Below, one piece after another: positions 19,363 through 30,558 of a stretch of 64,000 nucleotides of DNA. Source of the stretch: Clostridium sp. NkU-1 (lineage in GTDB: Bacteria > Bacillota_A > Clostridia > Lachnospirales > Lachnospiraceae); the NCBI GenBank assembly GCA_001312405.1, contig BBDR01000019.1, positions 1 to 64,000 of the forward strand. Reading direction: 5' to 3'. Below the pieces are notes generated by a model. The model did no database searches and had not been told where the DNA came from. It saw only the letters and a program-made list of their open reading frames with translations. A program made the position numbers and the translations under genes. Position 1 is the first letter of the stretch; each line of letters opens with the position of its first letter.

Positions 19363-21689
19363 TTATCCCGCAGTCCTCTCAATGTCTATGACTCCTTCGA
19401 TTTGTCTCAGCTTGTCAACCAGCTTCCTCAGCTCTTCCACGCCATGAGTATCAAAGGTCATGGTAATGGTGGCCTTGCCCTGCTTGTTGGTTCTGGAGTT
19501 CATGGAGGTGATATCGATCTGCCTCTCTGTAAACACCTTGGATATGTCCACAAACATTCCGATCCGGTTATTGGCAAATATCTTGATTTCCGCGGAATAC
19601 CGTTCCTTGGTGTCCTCGCCCTCTGCTTCCTGCCATTCTGCGTCAATGAGACGGTTCCGTTCGTCCTCCGGCAGGTTTAAGACGTTGACACAATCTGTCC
19701 TGTGGATGGAAATCCCACGTCCGCGGGTCACAAAGCCTACGATCTCATCTCCCGGCACAGGGCTGCAGCACTTGGAAAAGCGGACCGCAAGGTCGTGAAT
19801 TCCCTTTACCACGATACCGCTGCCGGAGCGCCTCTTGACCGGCAGCCTGTTGCCCATATCCTCTATGTCATTTAAAATACTGTTATCCGTAACGTCCTTC
19901 TTAAGCTTCTTATTCCGCTCATCCACCATCTTATTGATGACCTGGCCCTCTTTTAAGCCCCCGTGTCCGATGGAGGCAAGAACGGATTCCCAGTCGCGGA
20001 ACGCATAGCGCTTCATGACCTTTTCCTGGTATTCCGGCTTGCTGATCTCAGAATAATTGATTCCCTTTGTCTTACAGTAGCGGTCCACCATTTCCTTGCC
20101 GCGAAGGATGTTATCTTCTTTCAGTTCTGTTTTAAACCACTGGTTGATCTTGTTCTTGGCCTGAGTGCTTTTCACGATGTTCAGCCAGTCCCGGCTGGGC
20201 CCCCTGCTGTTCTGGGAAGTGATGATCTCCACCTGGTCGCCGTTTTCAATCACATATTCAATGTTTACCAGTTTTCCATTGACCCTGGCTCCCACCATCT
20301 TGTTGCCTACCGCACTGTGTATGGAGTATGCAAAATCAATGGGCGTGGAGCCGGCAGGAAGATTCTTCACATCCCCTGAGGGGGTAAAGCAGTAAACACT
20401 GTCGGAGAATAAATCCAGATCTCCCTTTACCATGTTTAAGAATTCCTTGTTATCGGACATGTCCTTCTGCCATTCCAGGATCTGGCGCAGCCAGCTCAGC
20501 TTCTCTTCCTCTTTGCCTGCTGCCACTTGTCCGCTTCCGCTCTCCTTATACTTCCAGTGAGCAGCAATTCCGTATTCTGCGGTACGGTGCATATCATAAG
20601 TACGGATCTGGATCTCAAAGGGCTGCCCATTGTTTCCGATCAGAGTGGTATGAAGGGACTGGTACATATTGGGCTTTGGCATTGCGATATAATCCTTGAA
20701 ACGGCCGGGAATAGGCTTATACATCTCATGGATCACTCCAAGGGCAGCATAGCAGTCCTTTACGCTTTCAACGATAATACGCACTGCAAACAGGTCATAA
20801 ATCTGGTCCAGAGTCTTGTTCTGGTTCACCATCTTCTTATAGATACTGAAAAAAATGCTTCACCCGTCCATCTACCCTGGCTTCAATGCCGCCGGTCCTT
20901 AAATGTTCCTGTACCTCATCTACAATGCTCTTTACAAAGGTTTCCCTGGCATCCTTTTTTTAAAGATATTTTCTCAGCCAGCTCATAATATATCTCCGGC
21001 TGCAGATATCGTAAGGACAGATCATCAAGCTCGATCTTTATTTTGGAAATACCTAGGCGGTGGGCAATGGGAGCATAGATTTCCATGGTCTCCTTTGCCT
21101 TTTCCTTCTGTTTTTCCGGTTTCATGTACTGAAGCGTCCGCATGTTATGAAGGCGGTCCGCCAGCTTGATGATGATGACGCGGATATCCTTTGCCATAGC
21201 CAAAAACATTTTCCTTAAGTTTTCAGCCTGGATCTCCATCTTATCCATGGACCAGGATATCTGGGTCAGTTTGGTGACGCCATCCACTAAAAGGGCCACC
21301 TCTTCCCCAAATTCCGCCTTCAGCTCATCTAAGGACATGATGGTGTCCTCTACCACATCATGAAGGATCCCTGCGGCAATGGTTTCTTTATCCATCTCTA
21401 AGTCAGCCAGTATAATGGCAACACAAAGAGGGTGAATGATATACGGTTCACCCGATTTGCGTCTTTGGTCCTTATGCGCTTCATCCGCAATACGATATGC
21501 CTTTTCTATCATGGTGATATCATCGGAAGGGTGATATCTCCTTATGCTGTGGACCAGCTCTTCATAAAGCACATCCGGGCTGGTGAAATCAGCCGGAGCC
21601 TCCAGATCCACATCCACCTTCCGCTTCTCCGGACATTCGTTTTCCAAAGCCGCCAAATTATTCTTTTCCATTATTGGACTATCTGCCAT
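19363..21689 (-). CDS. relA: Bifunctional (p)ppGpp synthetase/hydrolase RelA/SpoT (two frameshifts)
   Basis: A stringent-response enzyme. The N-terminal HD hydrolase domain (YIIHPLCVAIILADL, GILHDVVEDT, KLADRLHNMRTL) is followed by the synthetase (PIPGRFKDYIAMPKPN, RTYDMHRTAEYGIAAHW), TGS (CFTPSGDVKNLPAGST), a Cys-containing zinc-finger-like segment (FSKCCSPVPGD) and a C-terminal ACT domain. Seven-base runs at 20955-20961 and 20849-20855 break it between the HD and synthetase parts. Six bases in each restore 774 residues. The hydrolase motif is intact, so it is the bifunctional type. It heads the MBL-hemZ-hisS-aspS series. Confidence 0.95.
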
Positions 21690-21760
21690 ATGCCGTCACC
21701 CTTTTGTAGCATTCCTGGTTTTCACCTATTTTTAAACGTAGTTATCATTCATTATAATTA

Positions 21761-22738
21761 TTATTGTCGAAAAATGCAAATATTTTTTTCTTTCTCTCCT
21801 TCTTCAAGGAAAGCTCCTTCCAGTGCATACCGGTTCATCTGCCTTAAATCCGCCTCTGTAAATCCCATGTGTTTCTTAATAAGCTCAGCTTCTTTTTCCA
21901 GTGTGGTATCTGAAACAGTCATGTTATCCGTATTGTAGGTAACCCGGATTCCCCTGTCATAAAAGGCCTTTAAAGGATGCTCCTTAATGGATGGAACAGC
22001 CCTTGTCTGAAGGTTGCTGATCACACACATCTCTAAGGTAATCTTTTCCTTTTTTAGAAGGTCCATACATGCTTCCGACTTGATTGCGGCACATCCGTGT
22101 CCAATTCTTTTTGCTCCGTAATGAACCGCTTTTATGATATTTTCATAATCGCCGCACTCTCCTGCGTGTATGGTAAAGGGAACGCCGTTTCTGCCGGCCT
22201 TCTTAAATAAAGGCTCGAAATGCTCCATGGGGATCATCCCTTCCGGTCCTGCAAGGTCCACCCCAACAACGCCCTTCCCAAGATAAGCCCTGGCAATCTC
22301 AAAGGTTTCCTCATTTTCCCGGTCAGGCCCGTTTACCATGGCACAAAGAAGGACTCCTGCCTTTAAAGGAGATTTGCCTGCTCCCTTATTCACCCCTCTT
22401 ATTACCGCTTCTACTGCCCGTTCCATTGTCAGGCCCTTATTTCTATGAAGCTGGGGTGCAAAGCGGATCTCACTGAGGATAAGGCCCTGGGAGGCCAGCC
22501 GCTCTGTTAAATAAAAGGCTGCCAGCTCCAGAGCTTCTTCCGTCTGAAGCAGCTGTCCCGGTAAGTCAAAGCACTTTAAATAATCCACAAGGCTCTCACA
22601 ATTTTCTCCTGCTACCAGGCTTTTTCTTCCGCCCTGTCCTTCAAAATCATATCCGATCTGCTCGGCAAGCAGCCTTACCGTATCAATGGTCAAGGAGCCG
22701 TCCAAATGCAGATGGAGGTCTGTTTCCAGTAGTTTCAT
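21761..22738 (-). CDS. add: Adenosine deaminase
   Basis: Deaminates (deoxy)adenosine to (deoxy)inosine. The metal-site HLHLDGSL at the N-terminus, the catalytic HAGECGDYE, RIGHGCAA and the metal Asp in NTDNMTVSDTT are all present; about 325 residues, typical. The start MKLLETDLH at 22738 is chosen because GGAGG lies just before it; an upstream start at 22759 lacks a site. It precedes relA on the same strand by about 70 bases. No frameshift. Confidence 0.92.
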   Translation of the reverse strand: MKLLETDLHLHLDGSLTIDTVRLLAEQIGYDFEGQGGRKSLVAGENCESLVDYLKCFDLPGQLLQTEEALELAAFYLTERLASQGLILSEIRFAPQLHRNKGLTMERAVEAVIRGVNKGAGKSPLKAGVLLCAMVNGPDRENEETFEIARAYLGKGVVGVDLAGPEGMIPMEHFEPLFKKAGRNGVPFTIHAGECGDYENIIKAVHYGAKRIGHGCAAIKSEACMDLLKKEKITLEMCVISNLQTRAVPSIKEHPLKAFYDRGIRVTYNTDNMTVSDTTLEKEAELIKKHMGFTEADLRQMNRYALEGAFLEEGEKEKNICIFRQ

Positions 22739-22850
22739 AACGATTCCTCCTTTAGTCAATAAAAATATCTTACCATATTACGGGAAAAGTAACAATTATT
22801 CTTTGAGCAGACTATTTTACTATCCTGCTCAAAATGAAGAACTTTCATGA

Positions 22851-22881
22851 AAAAAACGTGCCCCATTAAAAAAAGGGCACG
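22851..22881 (-). terminator. Terminator of the amino sugar salvage operon
   Basis: A CGTGCCC/GGGCACG stem followed on the minus strand by TTTTTT. It sits 80 bases beyond the NagZ stop and closes the 23-34.8 kb operon. Confidence 0.8.
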
Positions 22882-22964
22882 CAAACCATACGTTAAAAAG
22901 GAGATCACCATGTCATCCATCTGGATGCCATATGCGGTTCCATGGAATTCCCCCTTTTACAGTC

Positions 22965-24486
22965 TCACTTCTTAAACAATGGCACAACCGCCTCAAAGGA
23001 TTGTATGCTGTATTCATATGCCGCTATTTTATCAACCCCATCCCCGACTTCGTCCAGGTCATAGGGATTACGGAACGCTGCCATAACCATGGGTATCTTT
23101 AATTTTTCCAGTTCTTTTGCAAGGGAACTCTGTCCACGGTTTAAATGTCCATTGTAGGTGCCGAGCACAAGATTTGTATATTTCTTACTTCTTACTTTTT
23201 CCAGTATTTCGTTTATTTCTCCGGAATCCGGATCTATGGAAAAAGAATATGCATCTCCTCCAAACCTTTTCTGCATAAATGCGGCAAACAGCAGATCATC
23301 CATTAAGCGGCTGGAGGCCAAAGTGGAACGATAGGCATAACAGCTTAAAAATACAGGATTTTTTCCCAGCAGATGGCCATACCCTCTTTTCCGGTTTGTA
23401 AACCGTATGCTGTCGCGAAAGAGTGACTTTACAAACTGCTCCGGTTCTTTTCCTGATTTTTTTCCCGTATCTACATTGGGTGAAGCATGCCTTTTCTTGT
23501 ATGCAAGGATCCGCTCCACAGCATCGTCTATCCGGGATATGGGAATCTCGCCGGATTCCACTGCTTTTTCTATTTCCCTTGCCGCTTCCGCCGCAAGGCC
23601 TGCCGTATGGGAAATGAATATTAAATCAACGCCTGCCATAATGGCCTTTTTCGCTCCGAAAGCAGTACCAAAATATTCTTTGATGGCATTCATCTCCAGG
23701 CAATCCGAAATCACCAGTCCCTGAAAGCCCAGCTTTTTTTCTCAGTATTCCCTGAATCATGGTCTCTGACATGGTTACCGGCAAATTTTCCTTTTCGATT
23801 CTTGGAAACAGTATGTGAGCAAGAGTTACCGCCGGAGCTCCCCTCCGGAAAGCTTCTTTAAACGGAATCAGTTCCTCCTTTTCCAGTTCTTCATAGGATT
23901 TTCCGATACAGGGCAGGGAAAGATGGGAATCCACCGCCGTATCCCCATGTCCCGGAAAATGCTTTACCGAACACATGATTCCGGAATCCAGATACCCTTT
24001 CACCATTTCACAGCCGTATTCGGTTACTATTGCGCTGTTTGGGCCAAAGCTTCGCACTCCGATCACCGGATTATCCGGATTGTTATTAATATCCAGAACC
24101 GGAGCCAGATTGAAATTGATCCCCAGCTCTCTTAATTCCTGCCCCGTAAGCAGTGCCGCCTCATATGCATTTTCCTTATCTCCGGTCTGTGCAAGGGCCA
24201 TTGCTCCTGGTATGTTGACCGATCCTTCCGGAAGTCTTCTTACAACTCCCCCCTCCTGGTCAATGGTGATAAAGGCATATTCTCCGGTTTCTTCTTTTAC
24301 CAGCTTTTGAATGGAATCACAAAGTACCCTCAGCTGATCCCTGCTTTCAATATTATGGGAAAACAATATAACGTTCCCTACTTTATACTCTCTTACCAGC
24401 CCTATCATTTCTTCACTTAATTCCCCGGCTGGAAAGCCTGCCACCATCATCTGTCCGATCTTCTGTTTTAATGTCATTTCCATCAT
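22965..24486 (-). CDS. nagZ: Beta-N-acetylhexosaminidase, GH3 NagZ-type (one frameshift)
   Basis: A glycoside hydrolase family 3 enzyme that removes terminal GlcNAc from cell-wall fragments. It has ITIDQEGGVVRRL, NFNLAPVLDINNNPDNPVIGVRSFG and the NagZ loop KHFPGHGDTAVDSHLSLP, whose His/Asp pair is catalytic, then the nucleophile Asp in VISDCLEMNAI. The frame breaks at the seven-T run 23734-23740; six T give GFQGLVISDC and 506 residues, with the extra C-terminal domain found in Gram-positive NagZ. No signal peptide is seen, so the enzyme is probably cytoplasmic. The start at 24486 has AAGGGG upstream. Confidence 0.88.
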
Positions 24487-24502
24487 ACTCACATCACCCC
24501 TT

Positions 24503-25647
24503 TCAGCCATAAATGTGATATGCCTTTTTGCGTTCTGAAAACGCTTTTGAATCCCTTTCAAAACCAGCCAGCAATTCTTCCTTTGAAACTATTTTCTCTG
24601 TAAGCTGGTCTGAGCCGAACAAAAGATCTTCCATTGGTCTGGTGCTTCCCTCATAAGGATCAAGAAAAGCAAAGCGGTCTTCATAAATGGTCCTTATTGC
24701 ATCAAGAAGCTCCAGGCCGCAGACCGTGGACCGGAAGGCCCGGCTGTCCGTAACGTGGATATGGATTCCTTCGCAGGCTTCTCCCTTAAATTTTGAAAAA
24801 TACGGAGTAAAATAAGCGGTCGAAAACAACACACCGGGAAGCTTTTTCTCTGTCATATGCTTCACAAGCCTGCCTGCATTTATAAATGGCGCACCGATTA
24901 TTTCAAAAGGCGCTGCAGTTCCCCTTCCTTCCGAAATATTTGTTCCTTCAAAAAGACAGGCTCCTGCATACACCAGTGCTGTCTCATATTTTGGCATTCC
25001 CGGACTTGGCATCACCCACACATGGCCTGTTTCCGGATGCATGGTATGCCTGCTTAAGCCTTCACAGGGAATTATTGTCAGCCGGCAGCCAAGGTTTTTC
25101 TCCGCATTTACCATTAGGGCCAGTTCTCCCACTGTAAGCCCATAGCGCATACACAGAGGATATGCCCCTACAAAGCTTTCAAACCCGGGCTTTAAGCAGT
25201 TTCCCTCCACCAGATCTCCCAGAGGATTATAGCGGTCCAGGATAATAAGCTCCTTTTCAAACCTTGCGCACTCTTCCAGTGCATAGATCATCGTTGATAT
25301 AAAGGTGTAATATCTGACCCCCAGATCCTGAATATCATATACAACGGCATCTACCAGATCTAACATTTCCCTGGTCAGCCTCTTTGAATTTCTCCGGTAC
25401 AGGCTATATACCGGCAATCCGGTATCCGGGTCCATGTAATCCTCAACATCTCCGCCTGCTCCTATATTTCCCCTGACTCCGTGCTCCGGACCAAACAGGG
25501 CTGTCAGCCGGTATTTTTTTATGAAGTATGTCGATGGTAGAATTTAAATACCTGTCAACGCCTGAAATAGAAGTGATCAGGCCCAGACGTTTCCCGTCTA
25601 AGACCTTATGCCAGCGGTCCACACAATCGATCCCGTTTTTTTACCAT
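24503..25647 (-). CDS. namZ: Exo-beta-N-acetylmuramidase NamZ (DUF1343/GH171; two frameshifts)
   Basis: The DUF1343 family, shown to release MurNAc from non-reducing ends of peptidoglycan fragments. Characteristic stretches are GPEHGVRGN (near residue 60), VYDIQDLGVRYYTF, DRYNPLG, EGTNISEGRGT and a Tyr-rich AYFTPYFSKFKG. Seven-T runs at 25636-25642 (start region, MVKNGIDCVDRW) and 25514-25520 (HKKYRLTALFG) each need six T; the protein is then 380 residues, as usual. AGGAGG precedes the ATG at 25647. It lies directly before NagZ, and the pair is known in MurNAc salvage. No signal peptide, so it probably acts inside the cell on imported fragments. Confidence 0.87.
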
Positions 25648-25727
25648 AATCTGCCTCCTGCCGGATTAAACGGATATGCCTGCATATCCAGTTAATCACT
25701 GCCATCCATACGATTATCGAAGTGGTT

Positions 25728-26432
25728 TTACACTTCCGATAATATAACCTTTTTTTGTTCCTGATCCAAATCAAATGCCTCCGCATACCCGGTTCTTGCC
25801 AGACAGCCGTTTACCCTCATGAGATGCTCATAATACTCTTTATAGGGAAATGAAGGGCTGTGTACGGCAAACCAATGGGTGTCAATGGCCTTTTTCCACA
25901 GTTCAAATCCTTCTTTTGAGACTTCCAGATAAATATATTTTTCAAAGCCAGCCGAATCTTCCCAGTTTTCCGCATAATAGGGTCCTTTTGCGAAATGAGC
26001 GCTGTTTTTCCTCTCAAGCCCGGAAAGTCCTGCAAAAAACTGGGCATCCTTTACGATCCTGTGGGTTGTTTCATGATCCTTATGGATGCTGTTCTTCCAA
26101 TGGGTCAGCAATGCAGCGGGCCGGTATTGGCGGATTATATCACAGAGCCGAAACCTCACCTCATCATTATCCGGCAATTCTCCATCTGTGTAAGGAAATA
26201 TCACAGCCTCCCCTCCAAGCATTTCGGCAAAGGAATGGGCTTCCTTTTCCTTTTGTATTCTGTATTCTTCCACCGGCATACCTGGCGGATTGCCTCTTTC
26301 CCCGCCGGTCAATGCTACGGTAACGATCTGACAGCCTTTTAATGCCATGGTCGCCAGAAATCCGCCGCTTGTCAGCTCTGCATCCCCCACATGACCGCCT
26401 ATTGCCATGATGCACTTTCTTTCCCCGTTCAT
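25728..26432 (-). CDS. PIG-L/LmbE-family deacetylase
   Basis: A zinc-dependent de-N-acetylase fold. The metal motif is GGHVGDAELTSGG (in place of the common AHPDDAE) and the third ligand is in HKDHETTHR. The start at 26432 overlaps the GNAT stop as ATGA, with GGAAGGA upstream; 26444 is an alternative in frame. About 235 residues. In this operon it may deacetylate an N-acetylated amino sugar or a sugar conjugate, but PIG-L proteins have varied substrates and none can be read from sequence. No frameshift. Confidence 0.78.
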   Translation of the reverse strand: MNGERKCIMAIGGHVGDAELTSGGFLATMALKGCQIVTVALTGGERGNPPGMPVEEYRIQKEKEAHSFAEMLGGEAVIFPYTDGELPDNDEVRFRLCDIIRQYRPAALLTHWKNSIHKDHETTHRIVKDAQFFAGLSGLERKNSAHFAKGPYYAENWEDSAGFEKYIYLEVSKEGFELWKKAIDTHWFAVHSPSFPYKEYYEHLMRVNGCLARTGYAEAFDLDQEQKKVILSEV

Positions 26433-27409
26433 CGGTCCTTCCATTCCTTCCTCATATCCGCCCAGGTCCTTACAATACGGAATCCTGCGGCTTCATAAAC
26501 ATTTCTTGCGGGATTATTTTCCCCGGTAAAAAGACTCATAAAATCTGCGCCCTTTTCCTTCAGGCTTATGCATAGCCTGCAAAACAGGACCGTTGATATC
26601 TTTTTCCCCCGGTAATCAGGATCCACGCCGATTCCGCAAAAAAATCCCCTCCCGCTTTTTTCCACATCCAAAGGCCCTGTAAAGCCGATCACTTTGCCAT
26701 TGTGTGCTGCGATCAGAATGGGGCGGCGGTTTTCTTTCTTTGCCGTTTCTCCCAGAATATCTCTTTCCCACAAAGGATTATGGAACTTATGTATCATTTC
26801 CTCCATGCCGTAATGCCTGTCAGAATCATAGACTTCTATTGTAATGCCCTCTTTTTCCAGTCCTTCTATGAGGTCTGCTGCAAAATCCGGCACCAGATAA
26901 TTATCAAGGTCCAGATAATAGCTGTTCTGCATCGCATAATCACGGTACCTGCAATTTTTAAAGAAAAGATAGGCATTGCTCCCCACATCCACTCCCGGAG
27001 CATTGGGATGATCCGCCTTCTCTTTCCCTGGAATATACCAGGAAAACGCCATGGGATTAAAGAAAACAATTTCGATCCTTGAAACTTTGCTTTCCTTCCG
27101 GAGTCTGTCTTCCAGACAGGCAAGCATTGTTTTTCCGATTCCCTGGCCCTGCATTTCTTTTTTTACAACAATCATGGATAGATAAGCCCTGTCCTCGCCC
27201 CTTAAGAAGCAGCCGGATGCAAATCCCCAGCCATGCTCCTCCAGAATGGCGATCTTATGTACCTCATCTGCCTGGTCTTCCATAAAAAATCTACAAAAGG
27301 CACTCTGGTTTTCAAATGGCCGGAACAATACTTCTTTTGCCTTGACCGCATCTTCAAACAATTCATAGGCAATTCCTGCATTCTCTTTGTTCAGATCCAA
27401 AAATTTCAT
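26429..27409 (-). CDS. Tandem GNAT-domain acetyltransferase
   Basis: Intact, 326 residues with two GNAT halves. The first has the CoA loop KKEMQGQGIGKTML near residue 90; the second has VDPDYRGKKISTVL near 265, followed by NPARNVYEAAGFR. The start at 27409 (MKFLDLNKEN) follows AAGGAGTGA, which also holds the GH4 stop; a GTG at 27418 is less likely. The tandem arrangement recalls mycothiol-synthase-like proteins in shape only. Paired with the next-door deacetylase it could re-acetylate an amino sugar, but that is speculation. Confidence 0.75.
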   Translation of the reverse strand: MKFLDLNKENAGIAYELFEDAVKAKEVLFRPFENQSAFCRFFMEDQADEVHKIAILEEHGWGFASGCFLRGEDRAYLSMIVVKKEMQGQGIGKTMLACLEDRLRKESKVSRIEIVFFNPMAFSWYIPGKEKADHPNAPGVDVGSNAYLFFKNCRYRDYAMQNSYYLDLDNYLVPDFAADLIEGLEKEGITIEVYDSDRHYGMEEMIHKFHNPLWERDILGETAKKENRRPILIAAHNGKVIGFTGPLDVEKSGRGFFCGIGVDPDYRGKKISTVLFCRLCISLKEKGADFMSLFTGENNPARNVYEAAGFRIVRTWADMRKEWKDR

Positions 27410-27414
27410 ACAAA

Positions 27415-28731
27415 TCACTCCTTATGGCCGAAGAACTGAGGCAGGTATTCTTTATGGGCTTCCAACAGCTCATGAAGCACGGCCTTTGCTTCTTTCTGGG
27501 AACCACCAGGGGATTGATCATAAGGGCCAGCAGGGCCTTCTGAGGGCTTCCTGTTACCGCCGCCTGGCAGCCTGCTATTTCAAAGGATTTGATCTGCTGC
27601 AAAAGACCGTTGACCGTCCACGGCAGTTCCACGCCATTTACCGGAACCGGCCCTTCCTTTGTGATCCTGCAGCTTACTTCCACGATCTCCTGGTCCTTGA
27701 AATTTTTTATGGCACCTCTGTTTACGGTGTTTACCACCTGAATATCTCCCTTGTCATTATAAATGGAATGGATCAGATTGCATGCCGAATCACTGTAATG
27801 GGCACCGCCCCGCTGTGACAGCAATTCCGGTTTTTCATTCAATTCCGGATCCTGATACAGCTCAAACAGCTTTTTTTCCACCTGTTCCACAAGTTCTGCC
27901 CTGGTCTCATGTTTTTCATATTTTTCCAGGGCTTCTTCCAGATAATCTTTTGCCATATAGTAATATCTGTGATAGGAGCATGGCAGCACTCCAAGCTCTT
28001 TTACAAAATCATTGTCCCAGGTGACTGCCTTTATGTTCTTCACAGTGCCGCCTTCCCCCCAATGGCTGATCACGTCTTCCGTCATGTCCTTTCCAGCCGC
28101 CTCCACTCTGGTCACGTAAACCATATGATTTAAGCCGCCCATGGTGACTTTCACCTCTTCCATGGACTTGCCAAGCTGATCCGCCACTGCCTTATGCATG
28201 CCGTAGGGTATGTTGCACAGTCCGATGAACCTCCGAAAGCTGCTGTATCGGTTCAATCCCTCCATGACCATGCCCACCGGGTTTGTAAAGTTGATCAGCC
28301 ATGCTTCCGGGCACAGCTCCTCCATGTCTTTACAGATATCCAACAGGACCGGTATGGTTCTCATCCCTTTGAACAGACCGCCTGCACCATTGGTTTCCTG
28401 GCCAAGAAGCCCGTGCTTTAAGGGGATTCTTTCGTCCTTCACTCTGGCCTGGAGCAGTCCGACCCGCAGCTGGGTAACGACAAAATCAGCTCCGAAAAGA
28501 GCCTTTCTCCGGTCCAGGGTTGTATGAATTTCCATTGGAACTCCTGCTTTTTTTACCATGCGCTTTGCAAATTCAGCTACAATCCGTAATTTCTCCCCGC
28601 CCTCCGGGATGTCCACCAGCCATAGTTCCTCCACAGGCAGTGATTCGTACCGTTTTAAAAATCCGTCCACCAGCTCCGGTGTGTAACTGGACCCTCCTCC
28701 GATTGCCACGATTTTCACACCTTTTTTTCAT
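27415..28731 (-). CDS. Family 4 glycosidase, 6-phospho-beta-glucosidase type (two frameshifts)
   Basis: An NAD+- and Mn2+-dependent GH4 enzyme. It shows the Rossmann head GGGSSYTPELVDGF, then QTNGAGGLFKG, LINFTNPVGMV, the metal Cys in GLCNIPYG and metal His in GGLNHMVYV. The true start is ATG at 28731 (MKKGVKIVAI) once the seven-T run 28722-28728 is read as six; GGAGG precedes it and it overlaps the ROK stop. A second break near 27510 (GGG read as GG) corrects the tail to end in FFGHKE. That gives 438 residues. In this operon it may act on a phosphorylated wall disaccharide rather than cellobiose 6-phosphate. Confidence 0.83.
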
Positions 28732-29609
28732 GACTGAACGCCTCCTTCTTTGCTTTGCAGCAATAAATACAGGGCTCCGATTCTCCCTGCCATGTTTCCC
28801 TGCTCACAGGCCTCTATGGCCGTATACGGTTCCAAGTGGGGATACAGGGTATATACCGCTTCTTTCATATCCCTTATAAATATCTTATTTTCACTGATTC
28901 CCCCGCCGATCAGAAGTATCTGGGGATCCACCGTGACAGCAAAGTTGCCGATCACCATTGCACCCTTGTAAAGCCATTCCCGGTATATCCGGTTAATATC
29001 CGGGTGGTCCAGATGGTTGAAAATATACGCTCCGTCCACTTCCCTGCCAAGGATTTCCGATACCTTTCTCACCAGAAGAGAGGTCGCTCCTGCCCCTTCT
29101 GCCACCGGCTTTTTGTCCGCTTCCCGAAGACCTACTCTGGTAAACCCCACCTCACCGGATTTAAAGTGGCTGCCCCGGTGTAATTCCCGGTTTATAATGA
29201 TGGCACCGCCGATCCCGGTTCCAAAGGTGACCATACAAATATCCTCATATCCCCTTCCTGCTCCCCGGACCATTTCTCCCAATGCAGCACAATTGCTGTC
29301 ATTTTCAAGCACTGCGGGAATCGGATATTTCCTGTTTATCTCTTCGTTTAAACGATACGCCCTGAAATTGGCTCCAACACTGAAATCCGTATTTTCTCCT
29401 GTCACCGGATGGATAAAGCCGCCCATACAGATTGCAGCGCCGCTTATGTGATCCACATAGGTTTCCACGATCTCCATGAACTGCCGGAGAAACCTGGCCG
29501 GCTGTTTTTCCGTTGGCACGCTTCCTTCATGAAGAACCCGGTATTCCGGATCCATAAGGCTGTACTTTATGTAAGTACCTCCTATATCAATTGCCAGGTA
29601 TTGTTTCAT
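28728..29609 (-). CDS. ROK-family sugar kinase
   Basis: About 293 residues. It carries the ATP-binding head AIDIGGTYIKYSL, the sugar-site ENDSNCAALGE, the glycine-rich GTGIGGAIII, and a GEVGF segment. The Cys-rich zinc motif of many ROK regulators is not evident and no DNA-binding head is present, so it is an enzyme. The ATG at 29609 has GGAGAAAGG upstream. It probably phosphorylates a hexose or N-acetylhexosamine released by NagZ/NamZ, such as GlcNAc or ManNAc. The preceding frame runs into it without a stop, which I judge an indel artefact in murK. Confidence 0.82.
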   Translation of the reverse strand: MKQYLAIDIGGTYIKYSLMDPEYRVLHEGSVPTEKQPARFLRQFMEIVETYVDHISGAAICMGGFIHPVTGENTDFSVGANFRAYRLNEEINRKYPIPAVLENDSNCAALGEMVRGAGRGYEDICMVTFGTGIGGAIIINRELHRGSHFKSGEVGFTRVGLREADKKPVAEGAGATSLLVRKVSEILGREVDGAYIFNHLDHPDINRIYREWLYKGAMVIGNFAVTVDPQILLIGGGISENKIFIRDMKEAVYTLYPHLEPYTAIEACEQGNMAGRIGALYLLLQSKEGGVQS

Positions 29610-30533
29610 ATCCGTTCCTTTCTCCTGTCTCCCGTAATATGATCCTGACGGCTCCCTGGGCAGCTCTCCCCTCATCTTCATGATTTCCAGCCGGGGAAAT
29701 CTTTTTTTCGCATTTTCACAGAACAGGTGGTATATCTCATTATTTTTCATCAATACACTTCCGCTCACCACCAGGGAGACCGGAAAATCAAAATGAATCA
29801 GTACGGCTCCGGCCAGCTCCGCCAGGTCCCTGGCACAATACTCCAAAATCTCAATGGAGGCCTGATCCTTTTCCCTGATCCCTTCTTCTAACAGAGGAGC
29901 CAGGGCAGCGATCTCTTTTTTTGCTTCTCCCGGGCTTATACAGCCAGGTGATTAGATCTTCCACGGAACCCGCATTAAGAAAACGGAATGCTTTTTCCTT
30001 TAATACGGTCTGGCCCGCTCTGCCATCTTCTGCCCTCACCACTGCTTTTAATATATCTCTTCCAATGGCATAGGCACTTCCGGCGTCATCGATGATGTGG
30101 CCGTAGCCGCCGGCCCGGAACTTAACCCCGGATTCATTGACCCCGCAGCAGATGGAACCGGTCCCGGCAATTAAAATGACGCCGGCAGGTTCCTCCAGAG
30201 CGCCTGCCAGGGCTGTTTCATGGTCTCCCACCAGCCTGATCACTCCCTGCATCCCCTGTTCTTTTAAATTGCGGGTCAGCAGTTCTGCCGTATCCCGGTT
30301 GCTGATTCCGGCGGCGCCAATGCAGATCCCTCTGCAGTCACTCATATTCAAGCCTGACTTTTCCAGTTCTGCCTTTAACTCTGCCAAGGTATTTTCCGCT
30401 GCTTCCCGGGACTGTCCATTGATGTTTAAAGGCCCTAACCGGAATGTTGCCATAAGACTGCCATCAAGTCCGGCAGCCATTGCGGTGGTGGCGGTCCCGC
30501 CCCATCCATTCCTATCACAAATAGTTCTTTCAA
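29587..30533 (-). CDS. murK: BadF/BadG-type amino sugar kinase, MurK-like (about three frameshifts)
   Basis: An ASKHA-fold kinase of the BadF/BadG family that includes clostridial MurK, which phosphorylates MurNAc and GlcNAc. The head is GMDGGGTATTAMAAG after one G is restored near 30502; further motifs are GAAGISNRD, IAGTGSICCG and GGYGHIIDDAGSA. The seven-T run 29916-29922 needs six T. A third break in the tail (near 29660) gives PAQGAVRIIL and a stop at 29587, 26 bases inside the ROK gene. The three corrections give 315 residues. The start is TTG at 30533 behind GGAGG. Kinase-then-etherase order fits MurNAc-6-P formation for MurQ. Confidence 0.78.
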
Positions 30534-30558
30534 CTTATTTCCTCCATTCTTCCTTCTC

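Noticed and set aside
13816..21689. Pseudogene status for aspS, hisS and relA
   Set aside because: Each is restored to full length by single-base homopolymer corrections and the products are essential.
28728..29846. Apparent fusion of the BadF-type kinase tail with the ROK kinase
   Set aside because: The ROK gene has its own ATG and ribosome site, and the kinase tail fits the family better in another frame (PAQGAVRIIL) that ends at 29587. The read-through is most likely an indel effect.
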